A stretch of DNA of 64,000 nt from Chrysophaeum taylorii (GCA_029834535.1 JAQMWT010000348.1:62001-126000); one strand, 5' to 3'; shown: positions 8,605 through 19,550, numbered from the stretch's first letter. Notes: generated from the letters alone by a model not told the origin. Translations and numbers: made by a program.

Positions 8605-11600
8605 TCATTGTTCGTCTTCGAAAGCCGAGTACATATCGTTGGCAAACAGGTCCATATTATCTGTGCCGACCCAATCGTAGTCGAAAACTTCTTCTTTCCC
8701 TACATCCTCGTCCTCTTCTTTCTGAACAGGAAGCAGTTTTGCGACCCATCGCGGCAAGGTCCAAGGGCCGAGACCAGCATGAAGCGACGCGGTATTCTTC
8801 ATGTACCAGGCCTTGTAATCCGCGCCCTCGTCGCCGTCCCAGGGCCGTCGCCACTCATTCTCGAAGGCTCGGCGCCTGTTCGCATCCACGATCTTCTCGT
8901 ACTCGAGAACACAATATTTCTGCTTCAAGTCCAAGGCGATTCGCTGCAGCTGGAGTTCTTTTTTTATCTTCCCGAGGGCTTTGACCTCGGAAAGCTCGCG
9001 CTCGGTATCTTTGAGTTCTTGTTTGCGGGCTTCCAATTCGGCAGTCGCAGAGGCAACCAGGTTTTGGGCTTCGGCGTTTGTCTCGAGTCGGTGGAAATGG
9101 TACGCTCCGCCGTCTTCGAAACTCTGCTTGCGATGAATTGCGGCTTGGTAGTACTCGACGGCCCGCTTAACGAGCTTTTGTTTGTCTTGGACGACCCGAC
9201 GGAGGCTTTGGATGATGTGACCCTGATCGCGCTGCCGCCGGAACATCTCTTGTCGTGCCATGAGTTTGCCGAGTTTCGTGGTTTCCAACGCGCCGTCGAT
9301 CGCCTCGCACGTCTTCACCCAGGCCGCGCGGATCGCGTCCTCCTCCTGGACACGCCGTTGGGCTTCGCCAACCGTGTAGATTGTCTTGACGACGACCACC
9401 GACGGCAGGACGCATTTAGCGTGACCCTTAGTGCGACCGCGTTCGTCGACGCACTCGCACCGTTCGTACTCGACCTTGTCGAGCTGGGCCACCGTCCCGT
9501 ACGGACCCTCGTATTTGGTGATCGCGTCCTTCAACACTTCGAGCGTGTAGTCGAAGATGGACGCCGGGAGTCGCCGTTTGACAAGCTCGAAAAGGGGGGG
9601 GCGCGGTTCTCTGACGAACTGACGCGCGCCAGACGGGCTGACTAAAGCGTCGAGCGACAACGCGTAAGCCCCCACCTCGGAGCCCTTGCGGCCCCAGGGC
9701 CGCGTGGTCTCGATCAGCACGCCGCACCCAAAGAGCCGGTTGTTGTTGTTCTGGGCATAGCTGTTGTTGCCGCGGCCTCCACCGGTGGTGGTGGTGGTGG
9801 CGTTGTTGTTGTTCTTAACGTCGAGCTGGTCGCGGAGGACGTTGATGAGCGCCTGGAGCATGGCGTTGTAGAAGACGTGTTCCCTTTCGTGCCGCACCCT
9901 GTCGACGCGCTCGACAATCTCGACGTCCGTCGAGGGGTTCGTGTAGTAGGGGCCGTTGAGGTACGCGTCGACGGCTTTGTCGAAAGCCGCGAGGTCGTCG
10001 GGCGTGAGGAAGCCCGTGCGGCCGGTGAGCACGTTGTAAGCTTCGGGTGCCAAGTGCCCCGAGTCAAACTCGAGGTCGTAGTCTGCGAGCAACTGCTCGA
10101 ACGCCTCGATCCGCGCATCCCGCAGCTCGCAATACTGCTGGAGAACGGCCATTCCCTGACTCACGAGCTCGGGCGGCGGGTTCCGCAACGGGTTGTACTC
10201 GACCTGGAGCGACTTGAGTCGCGAACAGCCGGGCACGCAGCTCGGGAGCTCGAGGAGATTGTTGCTCGCGATCCCTAGATACTCGAGGGTCGACGTCGTT
10301 CGGGGGCCGAAGATGTCGGGCGACAGCCATTCGAGGCGGTTGTGGCTCGCTCTGAGCGACGCGAGCGGCAGCTCGCCGAGCCTCGCGGGAAGCGCGCGGA
10401 GGTCGTTCGCGTCTACGTTGAGCTTCGTCAGCTTCGAGAGTCCGGGGGAGAGCACGGGGAGCGTGAATAAGGCGTTGGACGCGAGCGATAATTCGGTCAA
10501 GTTTTTGAGTTTGGTAAACGATTCCTCGGGAAGCCTCTCGACGCGGTTCATCGCGAGGTCGAGGCGCTCGAGTGCCGCGCACTGGCCGATATCCGCGGGC
10601 AACGCCTGGAGTCGATTTTTTGCGAGATTGAGGCGCTCCAGCCGACGCAGCCTCGTGAAGGTCCGCGGGAGCTCGTAGATTTGGTTCCCCTCGAGGTCAA
10701 GCTCGAGCAGCCCCTGGAGGTGATCGACGTTCTCGTCAAGCCTCGTGAGAGAACATTCCTTCAGCCACAGCACCCGCAACCGACCGAGAGACTTGGTGAT
10801 TAAAGGGACACCGGTCTCAAAGGCGTTCATGTTGAGCTTGAGCGTGTGCATACCCTCGAGTTTCGGGTGGAACCACTCGTCTTTATCCCGCGTCTTGCCG
10901 CGCTCGACGACGGCCCCCGGGATCTCGCGGACGCCCTGGAGCTGCAACTCGAGCGTGCCGGCCGAACGCGCCGAATCCACGAGAGCATCGATTCGCACTT
11001 TGTGCGCGGGAGTCGACTCGACGACTTCGTCGCAGATCGAGACGTGCGTCGTTTCGACTGTCGGCAGCACACCGTTCTGGATTGACCAAAATTTCTGACG
11101 ACACTGCCACTTGAGCTTGGGCAAGTCGTTGATGTTCGCGTACCAGTCGGCATCGAGCGGGTTGTCGTACACCTGGAGCTCTTCCAGACTCTCGGCGAAG
11201 CCAAGTTCGTACGGCAGCGTCGTCAGCGAGTTGTGGCCAGCCCGCAGCTTTTTGAGGCCTCCGAGGCGTCCGAGGAAGGCGGGCAGCTTCTCGAACCTGT
11301 TTGCCTGGATCACCAACAATTCGAGCGTCGTCGAGAGCTCCGACATGCTCTCGGGGAGCGTCGAGAGCTCGTTCTCCGCGACGTTGAGGACTTTGAGTTT
11401 TTTTAACCTTCCAAAGTTCTCGGGCAGCGTCCGGATGTAGTTCTCGCGCGCCACGAGCGTCGCGAGGCTCGCCAGGCGCGTCAGACCATCCGGGAGATCT
11501 CGCAGCCGGTTCCTGTCGAGCCGAAGCTCCGTCAGCTTCTGGAGCTTGGCCCACGTGTCGAGCGCCTCGGGCATCAAGGCGACAATTTCACCCGTCACGG

Positions 11601-13623
11601 CGTTGGAATACAAATTCTTGTTCTCGCTTTCGCTCCACTCGAAGGACCACTCGTGGACGCCGCGGTGCGCAAGCCGCTGCCGTTGTCTATTGTACCGCTC
11701 CGATCCGACTTCTGCGACGACGCCTTCCGCGTCGTCGTTGTTTTTGTCCTCCTCCTCCCCCTCCATTTCCTTTTCGAGCTTGTCGGCGGCTTTGCGCCTC
11801 GCCCGCGACCGGCCGAGGACGGCCGGGAGAAGCCGCTGGATCATGCGAGTCTCGAGGTTGACGAAGTAGGCATGCCGACTCACGGGCTCCACTCTCGCCT
11901 GCCACGCGTCCGCGCCCTCGACGCGCGTGTTCGCGACCTCGTAGAGTGGCGGCAACACGGCCAGACTCGTGAGGCCATTGCCCGACAGGTGCAACGCGCG
12001 GAGCTCGTAGAGCCGCGGCAGCGTCGACGGCACCCGCACGAGCAAGTTGTCGGCAACGTTGAGAGTCTGGAGCGACTTGAGGCTGCAAATGTCGTCAGGC
12101 AGCTCGCTGAAATTGTTGTGGCGCAGGTTCAAGTCGACCAGTGATTCGATCCTGACGAAACTCGCCGGAAGAGCATGGAGCGCGTTGTTTTGGAGGTCGA
12201 CTCGCGCGAGCTTGTCGCAGAGTCCGATGTCAAAAGGCAGCTCGGCGATCTGGTTCCTCGAACAGTTGAGCTCGGTGAGCATCTTGAACGTCCGGCACGT
12301 GAGCTGCGGATTAAAGCCGGGCGTTGATACCGCCCGGAGCTTGTTCCGCGGCAGTCGGAGCGACGTCAGGCCCAATTGCAAGTGGAGCGTCAGGCACAAC
12401 GCTGCCGGCGCATCTTCGATGCCCTCTTCGTTGCACACGTAAGCATGCGTGAAGAACGCGCGATGGCTGCGTGCCGTAGCGGCGCAGGCTCGAAGCGCGG
12501 GCGGTTCGCACGGCCTTCCGGTCGCACCATCGACGCGCCACGGTGGCGGCGCCGGCGCGAGCGGTCTCGGCACGGGATCGAACGGCGGTGGCAGCTTGTT
12601 ACCCCAAAAAAGCCGCGCGCGGAGGGCCTCGTTGGTTCTTAGGTCCTCGGCGTGCATCAAGTGATGCTCGCGCTTCTCCCACTCGGCAGCCTCCTCGGCC
12701 AGCATCGCGAGTCGCTCGCAGCTCTCGCGCTCGCGCTCTCGCGATGCTCTGTTTGCCTCGAACGCGTCGCACACGCGCTTCACCACCAGGGTGACGTCCC
12801 AGATCTCGGCCAGAGGCGAGTGCGAGCTTCTTGTCGCGACGTCCCACCATTCCTCTTCCGTCGCTCTCGCGAGCACAATCGCCCCTGCCGGCCTCTCTTT
12901 GCTCGTCTCAAGAACAAAGCCCAACGACGAGAGCGCGGACCGGAACTGCAAGCCTGCGAGCAGGTTTCTTCGCGACAAACGAACGAACGGCGACCTTTCC
13001 TACTCACGATCAATCGTTCCCGAAGACTGTTGATCGGCGGCGATGAACACTTCTCGGATTCGCCGTTCCTCCTTGACGAGTGCCCTCGCCGCGGCGTCGC
13101 GCGATCGACTCGCCGCGAGCTCGAGAATTTGCGTGCGGCGCTCTCGCTCTTCGGGCGTCATCGCGCGCTGTCGCACGATCCTGCGTGGAGAAGAAGGTAA
13201 AGACAACGGACAGAGGACACCTTACGGCGCGAGTGTTTTATTTTCCGCGGCAATCTGCTGCTGCTGCTTCGGAGGTGGCGGCTTGTTATCGAGCAGGAGC
13301 TCGTTTTTTTTATGCTTGGCAAACGCCTCGTGAATGTTGCAGAGGGACGGCCCGCCGATCATCGTCGACATGCGGACGATGTTGGCGAGCTCGCGCTTTT
13401 GGGGGTCGACACGACGTTCCGCTTCGAGGCGGCGCATGCGCCGGGAGGTCTGGTCGTCTTCGGCCTTGCGCAGCGCCCGCCGCGCGAGAACGTACGAGCC
13501 GGCGCTGCGACGCAAGTCGTTGAAGTTGATCTTGAGGGCCCGCAAGTCGCGCGCGGCAGGGATCGGCACGCGAATGCGAGGCAATGCCTCGGGGGCGGCG
13601 GCCTGCTGCTCCTCGACACCCAT
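8605..13623 (-). CDS. EF-hand / leucine-rich-repeat / coiled-coil protein, three exons
   Basis: Exons are 13226..13623, 13008..13180 and 8605..12953, giving 1639 residues. Introns of 45 nt (GTAAGG..CACGCAG) and 54 nt (GTGAGT..CTCGCAG) separate them. A basic N-terminus is followed by one EF-hand loop at about 182-194 (DQQSSGTIDRLQF), which is created by joining exons 2 and 3. Three blocks of LxxLxLxxNxLxxLP repeats lie at roughly 385-530, 670-800 and 920-1180. WW-like segments (for example NLYSNAVTGEIVALMP) sit between blocks, and the C-terminal 300 residues are charged coiled coil with an acidic tail. It is likely a large scaffold, perhaps cytoskeletal or flagellar; no enzyme motif is seen. 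A single-exon reading would start at a TTG inside the second intron, so the spliced model is preferred. The stop is TGA. Confidence 0.85.
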
Positions 13624-13748
13624 CTCCCATGCTCCTACTACTGAAAAACCCTCATAGGAAGTTCTGACGTGGTAGATATGAATCCGAAGGAAGGTAAAAG
13701 AATCCTGGAAAGCGAGCAGCAGCACGAAAAAATCCTCGGCGAGGTGAT
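13624..13748. promoter_or_regulatory. Compact bidirectional promoter region (125 bp)
   Basis: Only 125 bp separate the ATGs of the EF-hand/LRR gene (minus) and the IQ gene (plus). Both 5' leaders and any core promoters must lie here or overlap coding sequence. No clear TATA box is visible. Shared regulation of the two genes is inference. Confidence 0.5.
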
Positions 13749-15485
13749 ATGGGGCCGCCGCATTTGTCGGCGGCGGCGCCGCATCCGTTGCACCAATTTC
13801 CTCTGCGTCGCGCGAAGGTGTCGCACGCCTGGTGTCGGCCACCAGTTGCCGGCGCCGAGTTGTTGGTGGACGAAGAAGAGGACAACGAAGAAGACGAATG
13901 GCTCCGTTGCGAGGCCGCGACAACGTTCCAGAGGCAGACGGCGGGGCTCTGCACGTTCGACGCGCTCAAGCGGAACTTTCGGCGGTTCGAGGGCGGTGGC
14001 CTCTTCACGAATCCCGGCGAGGAACGCGCCGCCGCCGCCCGATCGCTCCGCGTTTTCGACACCAATCAGGAAGAAGAAGAAGAAGAAGAAGAAGCGTGCT
14101 GGATCGTGGTGCCCAAGGCGCGGCTGCGCGAGCTGGTGTCGCTGGAGTCGCGGCTTCGCGAGGAGCGCGTGGCGCTCGCGACGCAGTGCCGGCGCGCGGC
14201 GCCAACGTGCGCGTCGTTGGCCGTGCCGTCGGTCGCTGCCACGACCGCGTTCGTCAGCGCGTGTTCCCAGACAATGCGGCGATGCGAGGTCGCGCTCGCG
14301 CAGGTTATGTCAGCGTCGTCGCGGACTACAGAGGACGCGTCAAAACTTTGGCGGACGAATGGTGGTGGTCGTCGTCGTCGCGTGCTCGAGGATGAGATGA
14401 AAGCGGCGAGGTTGGCGGTCGTGACGGGTCGGTGGGACGAGTTCCGGAATCGCCAGGAAAAGCTCCGCAGAGCCAAGGAGCGCGAGCGCATGGAGGCGGA
14501 GGACGCGCGGTCGCGAATCATCGAGCGGTGGCGGTGGACGGTCCAGCAGCGCGACGACTACAAGGTGTACTGCGGGCTCGTCGCGCTGTACGGCGTTCCG
14601 TTCGACGAGGAGACGTTCGCGCGACTATGCCCGCGGGCGGGTGCGCGGTTCGAGGCGATGTGCGAGGCGGCGGCCCGCGGTTTTCAGCGCATGTGGCGCG
14701 TGCGCGCGCCCGCGTACCGTCGCCGCCGGTATTTTGCCGCTCGTCGAATTCAAACCGTACGGAGAGGTCGCGCCGCGCGAGCGCGGTGGACGCCCGTGCT
14801 CCACCTGCGTGCCGAGTGCGGCGTCGCTCGGCCGCGGCGACGCGCCTTCGTGCACTGGCGGCAGTGCGTCGAGCGCACCGTGCGGGTGCGGGACCTGATG
14901 CGACGCGCGAAATACGGGCGGTCTGCCGTCGTTACCCTCGAGTGGCGGAAGATTGTTGGAGAAGAGAAAACCGAGGCCGCCGCCGACCGTGCTTTGAGTG
15001 TTGTCGTCGCCGAGGTGATCGAGAGATACGTTTCGAAAATCGCGGACGAGTGGGCGCGGTCGAAGGAGAGAATCGAAGAAGACCTCGCCGCTCGCGCCGT
15101 GGATGACGTCCTCGACGAAATCGCGGGCCGTTTTTGCATCGAAAACGCGGCTTTCGAAATAGGGTGGCCCGAGTGGATGGACAGCGCGTGGTTCCTGCGA
15201 CACGGGACCTACGAGCACCACCTCGCCCTCTGCGCCGCCGGGGTCCTCCCCGCCTCGGTCTTCGACTACGAACGACGTCGCGTCGCCGAAAGCGCCGCTG
15301 CCACTTCGGTCCAGCGCGTGGCTCGCGGCGAATTCGCCCGATCCCGGCTCCGCCCGCGCGTCGCGCGCCTGTACCGTAAAAAGTTCGACGGGGCCGCCTA
15401 CTACTACCTCAACGTCGCCACCAACCGCCACCAGTACCACCGCCCCCGCCTCGTCTCCAGGCTGTTCCCGCGATCCACGTTCTAA
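13749..15485 (+). CDS. IQ-motif protein with acidic and coiled-coil segments
   Basis: The protein has 578 residues in a single exon. An acidic run (about 40-50) and a poly-Glu stretch (about 107-115) precede a coiled coil at 205-260 rich in Glu/Arg. IQ-like calmodulin/centrin-binding motifs are at about 308-325 (AARGFQRMWRVRAPAYRRR), 330-347 (AARRIQTVRRGRAARAR) and 520 (AATSVQRVARGEFARSR). The extreme C-terminus has a WW-like YYLNVATNRHQYHRP segment. A calmodulin- or centrin-binding structural role is likely. It is transcribed divergently from the EF-hand/LRR gene. Its TAA overlaps the TAG of the convergent downstream gene. In-frame ATGs further upstream were not preferred because of the short shared promoter. 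Confidence 0.75.
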   Translation: MGPPHLSAAAPHPLHQFPLRRAKVSHAWCRPPVAGAELLVDEEEDNEEDEWLRCEAATTFQRQTAGLCTFDALKRNFRRFEGGGLFTNPGEERAAAARSLRVFDTNQEEEEEEEEACWIVVPKARLRELVSLESRLREERVALATQCRRAAPTCASLAVPSVAATTAFVSACSQTMRRCEVALAQVMSASSRTTEDASKLWRTNGGGRRRRVLEDEMKAARLAVVTGRWDEFRNRQEKLRRAKERERMEAEDARSRIIERWRWTVQQRDDYKVYCGLVALYGVPFDEETFARLCPRAGARFEAMCEAAARGFQRMWRVRAPAYRRRRYFAARRIQTVRRGRAARARWTPVLHLRAECGVARPRRRAFVHWRQCVERTVRVRDLMRRAKYGRSAVVTLEWRKIVGEEKTEAAADRALSVVVAEVIERYVSKIADEWARSKERIEEDLAARAVDDVLDEIAGRFCIENAAFEIGWPEWMDSAWFLRHGTYEHHLALCAAGVLPASVFDYERRRVAESAAATSVQRVARGEFARSRLRPRVARLYRKKFDGAAYYYLNVATNRHQYHRPRLVSRLFPRSTF

Positions 15486-16108
15486 TCGTTTTTTTCTCGC
15501 AGCAATTCCTCGATTCGAGCGAGGCGGGCTTCCTGAGCGCCGAGGGCGCGTTCAAACCGACTCGCCAGTCGATCGCAAGCGACGTCGAGATGACGCAACA
15601 CTCTCTTCTCGGCGGCTTGAAGCAGTTGTGACCCGATGGTCGCGAGGTGTTCCACTTTGAGGTCCTCCTTGGGGGGCGACCGCACGTCGAGGGGCGCGAG
15701 ATGAACGGGGAGAATCTCGAACACGAGCTCGCGGAGAAGAAGTCTGTCGGTCGACCCGCGGAGCGACAGCGCGCGCAAACGCACCGAGACCGTTGAGGGG
15801 TCGAGACGGTCTATCCTCGCTTCGTACCTCTCGTCGTCCCCCTGTTTCCGGCCTCGCGTCGTGCTGGCGTACTCGAATGTCCCGCTCTCCTTGGCAACGT
15901 AGAGCTCGACGTTGCGAGCGTTCGACTCGATTCGAACGCGCGACACGCGCACATCGCTCCGAAACCGAGCGTCGATCTCGCACCTCTCCTGCGTCGTCTC
16001 GGCCACGAGCTCCGCGGGCTCTCGGAGCGCAACAATCCCCGAAGACGACGTCTCTTCCATGTCCGTCGTCTCCAGGCCCGACCACGACGACCGCACCTCG
16101 ATCATCAT
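15482..16108 (-). CDS. PAAT-like (C10orf88-type) protein, tentative
   Basis: The protein has 208 residues. An N-terminal SSW segment leads into a beta-rich domain (about 30-140) with alternating V-x-R-x-E strands, including VELYVAKESGTFEYASTTRG. A C-terminal helical, probably coiled-coil tail follows (about 150-208, ending RIEELLREKND). This layout (SSW start, jelly-roll-like domain with SARxVEVY-type strand, helical tail) resembles PAAT, an ATPase associated with ABC transporters in mitochondria. The match rests on layout and a few motifs, so it is tentative. Two adjacent ATGs start the gene (16108, 16105). Its stop codon overlaps that of the convergent IQ gene by three bases. Confidence 0.65.
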   Translation of the reverse strand: MMIEVRSSWSGLETTDMEETSSSGIVALREPAELVAETTQERCEIDARFRSDVRVSRVRIESNARNVELYVAKESGTFEYASTTRGRKQGDDERYEARIDRLDPSTVSVRLRALSLRGSTDRLLLRELVFEILPVHLAPLDVRSPPKEDLKVEHLATIGSQLLQAAEKRVLRHLDVACDRLASRFERALGAQEARLARIEELLREKND

Positions 16109-16123
16109 ATTATTAAACCCTAG

Positions 16124-16735
16124 TTAATCTTCGGGGGCGTAGGAGACGGCGGCGTCGATGTTGTGGATCGTGGTGGTGAACGAGCGGAGCTTGACTTCGG
16201 TCCCGTTAGCGATGTGGAGGGGATCCGTGTCTTCCCATGTCGAGGGGACGCTGGACGATTTTTTCGTGTAGACCAATAAATCAAAGGCGCACGGCTCCGT
16301 CAGGAGCGGGAGAAAGGTGACCGAGGCCGTGATCTGGCGGATGATCGCCTGGATCTCGGCCGTAATGTCCTTCTGCGACTTGGGGCCCGCGTTCGTGCTG
16401 TTCTCCTTGCCGCCGCCGCCGAGGTCCGTCTTCACGGCGAAGACCCACCGCTCCAGAGGCTTCTTCGAGTCGACGCCCGTCACCACCAGCACGAGGCGCT
16501 GGACGTCGGCGCTCGTGAGCCACGAATCGAGCTGCCGCGTCACCTGCCCAAGGTACTCGCGGAGGCCCTCGTCCGTCGACACCATCATCCCTAGCCCGTA
16601 CTTGGCGACGCGCTTGAACGTCTCGGGCGGGTAGATCCCGCGCTGGTACAAGATGCTGTTGATCGAGAACTCGAAGAACTCCCGGACGATCTCGACCGAC
16701 CCCGACAACGAGATCGTCTTGGTCGTCGTTGCCAT
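16124..16735 (-). CDS. MAD2: MAD2 spindle-assembly checkpoint protein (HORMA domain)
   Basis: The protein has 203 residues, the usual MAD2 length, and is all HORMA domain. Diagnostic segments are SVEIVREFFEFSINSILYQR near the N-terminus, GIYPPETF, YGLGMMVSTDEGLREYL, LERWVFAVKTD, then ITASVTFLPLLTEPCAFDLL and, at the C-terminal safety belt, EVKLRSFTTTIHNIDAAVSY. MAD2 binds MAD1 and CDC20 at unattached kinetochores and inhibits the anaphase-promoting complex. The gene is one exon, with its ATG at 16735. Its stop lies 15 bp from the start of the PAAT-like gene, which is on the same strand. Confidence 0.95.
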   Translation of the reverse strand: MATTTKTISLSGSVEIVREFFEFSINSILYQRGIYPPETFKRVAKYGLGMMVSTDEGLREYLGQVTRQLDSWLTSADVQRLVLVVTGVDSKKPLERWVFAVKTDLGGGGKENSTNAGPKSQKDITAEIQAIIRQITASVTFLPLLTEPCAFDLLVYTKKSSSVPSTWEDTDPLHIANGTEVKLRSFTTTIHNIDAAVSYAPED

Positions 16736-16793
16736 GGCTTGTTCGAACGGCTTGGAGGGTTTGGATCGATGAACAACTCTTCAAGGAACGATT

Positions 16794-16909
16794 ATGAATG
16801 AATGAATGAATGAATGAATGAATGAATGAATGAATGAATGAATGAATGAATGAATGAATGAATGAATGAATGAATGAATGAATGAATGAATGAATGAATG
16901 AATGAATGA
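16794..16909 (+). repeat. (AATG)n microsatellite, about 29 units
   Basis: About 116 bp of uninterrupted AATG tetranucleotide lies 59 bp upstream of the MAD2 ATG. No imperfect units are visible, which suggests recent expansion and length polymorphism. Confidence 0.98.
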
Positions 16910-18432
16910 TTCACCGGCGGTGCAGCTCCCTTGCCACAAAACAATATCCATCGACATCATCGCCTGCCTGCGCGAGATCGCTGACATCCGCCGCATCTTT
17001 GGAGTTAAATTCTCGCAACCGTCGAAAACATGGAATGAATAAGCTCCACGGTGGGGAGAGGCTCCAAGATCACAAGTATTTTCGGCCGTTTCCCCTCGAG
17101 TACGACTCCTGGATGATGGAGCCGCGTCGAGATGCTAAGCGGCGTGCCGTACCATCACGCCGTGCGCGCATCGCACAGACCTTGGACCTCAGGATTTCCG
17201 GCTCTCGAGTGCGCATCTCCCAAATTCGAAAAGTCAGACGCCGTCGCCAACTTCCCAACGTCGCGCGTGATCGAAAGCGCGCAGCTGTGCTCATCAATCG
17301 TGAGTTAAGCGTGTGTCGCACGCTTCGTATGCGACGGGACGAAGCCCCGCTCCATCTCGTCGCACTAAACGCGACCCTGCGTCGAACGACAACATTACCG
17401 GTTGGCAACATCGAATCGTTTTTTGGTGCTACCAAGACGAGACGTGGACCAACGATTCAACTACCACCGTAACGATGACCTCGCCGTCACAAATTTTGTT
17501 TGTCCCAGGGACGTTAGCGACGTACTTCGCACAGACTAGGCAATTCGTGCCCGAGTATGCCAGCCCCCCAAACGCCCCCCCCCCCAACTTAGACAGTGCT
17601 TGCCACGAGGACACTCGTCTGAACAACATCGAGCGCCGTGGCTGGACGAAGGTGAAAATTTTCCGGAATTCACTCGGGGCGGCTATCATCGCGAGGTACT
17701 TACGTACGGCTCGTCGAACGGGGATCGAAAATGAATGTCCAACTCTGCATCACTTCCTCGAATACATTACCGATTACGTACGCACCTTAAGTCCGAGCCC
17801 CGCGGTAGCGTCGGGGACGCCGAAGCCCTCCGACTCGAGGAAATCACGTACGGTAAGCGATGGTTCCTTAACGCTCGTCGCATCCGCGCTCCGGAAGTCG
17901 TGTTCCGTCTCCTCGGCTTGGAATTCGACCGCAGCACGAACGTCAAGCAGGTTGCGATTACTCCGCCGGAAGGGTGCGACGCCAGGCCCTCAAACTCCTT
18001 CCCGACCTCCAAACCGAAGACGACGAAACATCACGCCCTCGCGCGATGGCAGGATCAAACCAAAACAAGAAGCGTCAGCAGCACGAAGCCAACGGCCACG
18101 ACATCCTTCGTCTTAAAACGCCTGCTGCTTGGTCGCGATTGGATTCCGCGTCACTAAAAGTACGGCGGGTTCCATAATAGCTGGCGCTGTGCTGGCCAGG
18201 CTCCGCCAGTCCATAGCGCCGACTGATATCAACACGACGGACTACAAGAAGCCTACTCCAGTCATCTGGACGACCTGGCTCTTGCCGAGCCGGCAAGGCG
18301 AGCGCGCTCAAGCCGCCGTGGCACGACGAAACTTCATCCAGCTTTTTAGACAACAGCAACTGCAAAACCCCGCCGACACAGGTTGAGGTGGCCCACGTAA
18401 GTAGGGTTTGGTATAGGGTTTGGGAATATAAG
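16910..18432. other. Gene-poor stretch upstream of the ABM-like gene
   Basis: No intact gene is recognised. Short plus-strand frames (17313-18116, 17735-18157) contain Helitron-like fragments that are listed separately. Bases 18129-18386 hold an 85-codon frame with no recognisable motif. Just before the next ATG, GTAAGTAGGG..AATATAAG (18399-18432) could be either 5' leader or a small intron. Confidence 0.4.
17640..18030 (+). mobile_element. Possible old Helitron-type helicase remnant
   Basis: In one frame (about 17830-17975) the DNA reads EITYGKRWFLNARRIRAPEV and VFRLLGLEFDRSTNVKQVAI, close in pattern to the Helitron/PIF1-linked segment YLxxRYVxAxEAxWRLxGFxxHxRxxxVxRLxxHxPG. An adjacent frame just upstream has SLGAAIIARYLRTA. 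The two pieces are in different frames and nothing longer is intact. It would be the part of a Helitron protein that lies upstream of the helicase C-terminus seen in the 1.05-kb repeats. The call rests on one motif. Confidence 0.35.
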
Positions 18433-19080
18433 ATGTTTAAGTGTTCGTGCCTAGAGGGTGACGGCGGTGATGGCGACGTCGATGTCTTCGAGCACAGCAT
18501 CGCGATCGTCCGGTTCGACGTCAAGGACTTCAAGGCCTGGCACAAGAAGTTTGAGAAGTCGCAGGAAAATGGACAAAGAGTGGAGGGAGCGACCTTCGTA
18601 GGCAAGTCTGTACGGTCGACAGGGTTGTTCACGACGCTCTCGGCGGCGCACATCGTCCACGTATTCCCGCGGACCCACGAGGGTATGGTGCAAGCGGCCT
18701 ATTCTGAAAACAGCGCAGCCGTCGACGAGTGGATTAAACGCGGCCTAATGATGCCGCCCGCGTCGTTGGACGTGGCGGCGCTCGCCTACAAGGAACACCA
18801 CGACGACTTGGGCGAGACCTTGATGGTCACGACGACACACACCATCAAGACCTCGTACGAGTCCTGGTTGGAAGCGGTCTCTTCGATCGAGTTCCCCCCG
18901 AGTCAGTTGTTTGTCGGAAATACGCCCGACGGCTCCGTCGCCTTCACCGTCCACCTCTTCAACAAGGCCGTCGACAAGGACATGAAAGCAGTCCTCGCCT
19001 TTTCGAAAATCCTCCAAGCAGATCTTGTCGTCCCGCCTATCCTCTCTTTCCAATCCACCCTTATCTCCAAGAGAACCTAG
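18433..19080 (+). CDS. Small protein with two ferredoxin-like (ABM/DUF3764-like) halves, tentative
   Basis: The protein has 215 residues from the first ATG. An upstream GTG-started extension was rejected. A short acidic N-terminus precedes two ~95-residue halves with similar layout. Half one has SIAIVRFDVKDFKAWHKKFE, a central HIVHVFPRTHEGM and a helix. Half two has LMVTTTHTIKTSYESWLEAV and VAFTVHLFNKAVDKDMKAVL. This beta-alpha-beta-beta-alpha-beta pattern with [KS]xxYxxWxxxF suits the dimeric alpha/beta-barrel fold of antibiotic-biosynthesis-monooxygenase and DUF3764-type proteins. No catalytic residues can be assigned. The membrane ABM protein at 22.5-24.1 kb shares the fold. Confidence 0.6.
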   Translation: MFKCSCLEGDGGDGDVDVFEHSIAIVRFDVKDFKAWHKKFEKSQENGQRVEGATFVGKSVRSTGLFTTLSAAHIVHVFPRTHEGMVQAAYSENSAAVDEWIKRGLMMPPASLDVAALAYKEHHDDLGETLMVTTTHTIKTSYESWLEAVSSIEFPPSQLFVGNTPDGSVAFTVHLFNKAVDKDMKAVLAFSKILQADLVVPPILSFQSTLISKRT

Positions 19081-19550
19081 CTGCTGCTCCTGCTGCTGCT
19101 GTAAGATGCGCCTATCACGCCCCTTTCCTTCCTCGTCGTACAAAGTTTATGTTCTTAAATCTTAGACTCGTTTCCTTCTTCTGGAAAACACGCAGCCAGA
19201 CGAGACAATCCGCTGTATCCATTTTCTGGACACAACAACCACCAGAAAAACCGTGTGACATCACCACCTCCCACGGGACGTCATTTCGCGTGCTGACGTC
19301 CGTTTCCCCGAATCCTGGAACTTTTTTTCTATTTTCTTCCACGAAAAGATGACGGTGGATTATTTGTTTATTTCGCATTATTTGAAAAAACGAAAAACGT
19401 CCGTTTTGTGTCCGTTGTCAGCGGACAAATAATATAACTCGAGAGAGAGATTCAGTAATAATTAATTAATTAATTATTATTATAGGAGGTAATTCTTACT
19501 TATTATTATTATTAAGTCTCAACGAAACTCTCGTTGTTTGTTGTTGTTGG
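19081..19550. other. Intergenic, AT-rich, no gene seen
   Basis: It contains CTG repeats just after the ABM-like stop, an AT-rich block with ATTAATTAATTAATTATTAT (about 19458-19480) and (TTA)n near 19500-19515. It probably holds the 3' end of the upstream gene and the promoter of the sulfotransferase fusion. Confidence 0.45.

Noticed and set aside
8605-12978. Single-exon 1457-residue LRR gene model
   Set aside because: It starts at a TTG inside an intron, and splicing restores an EF-hand and an N-terminus.
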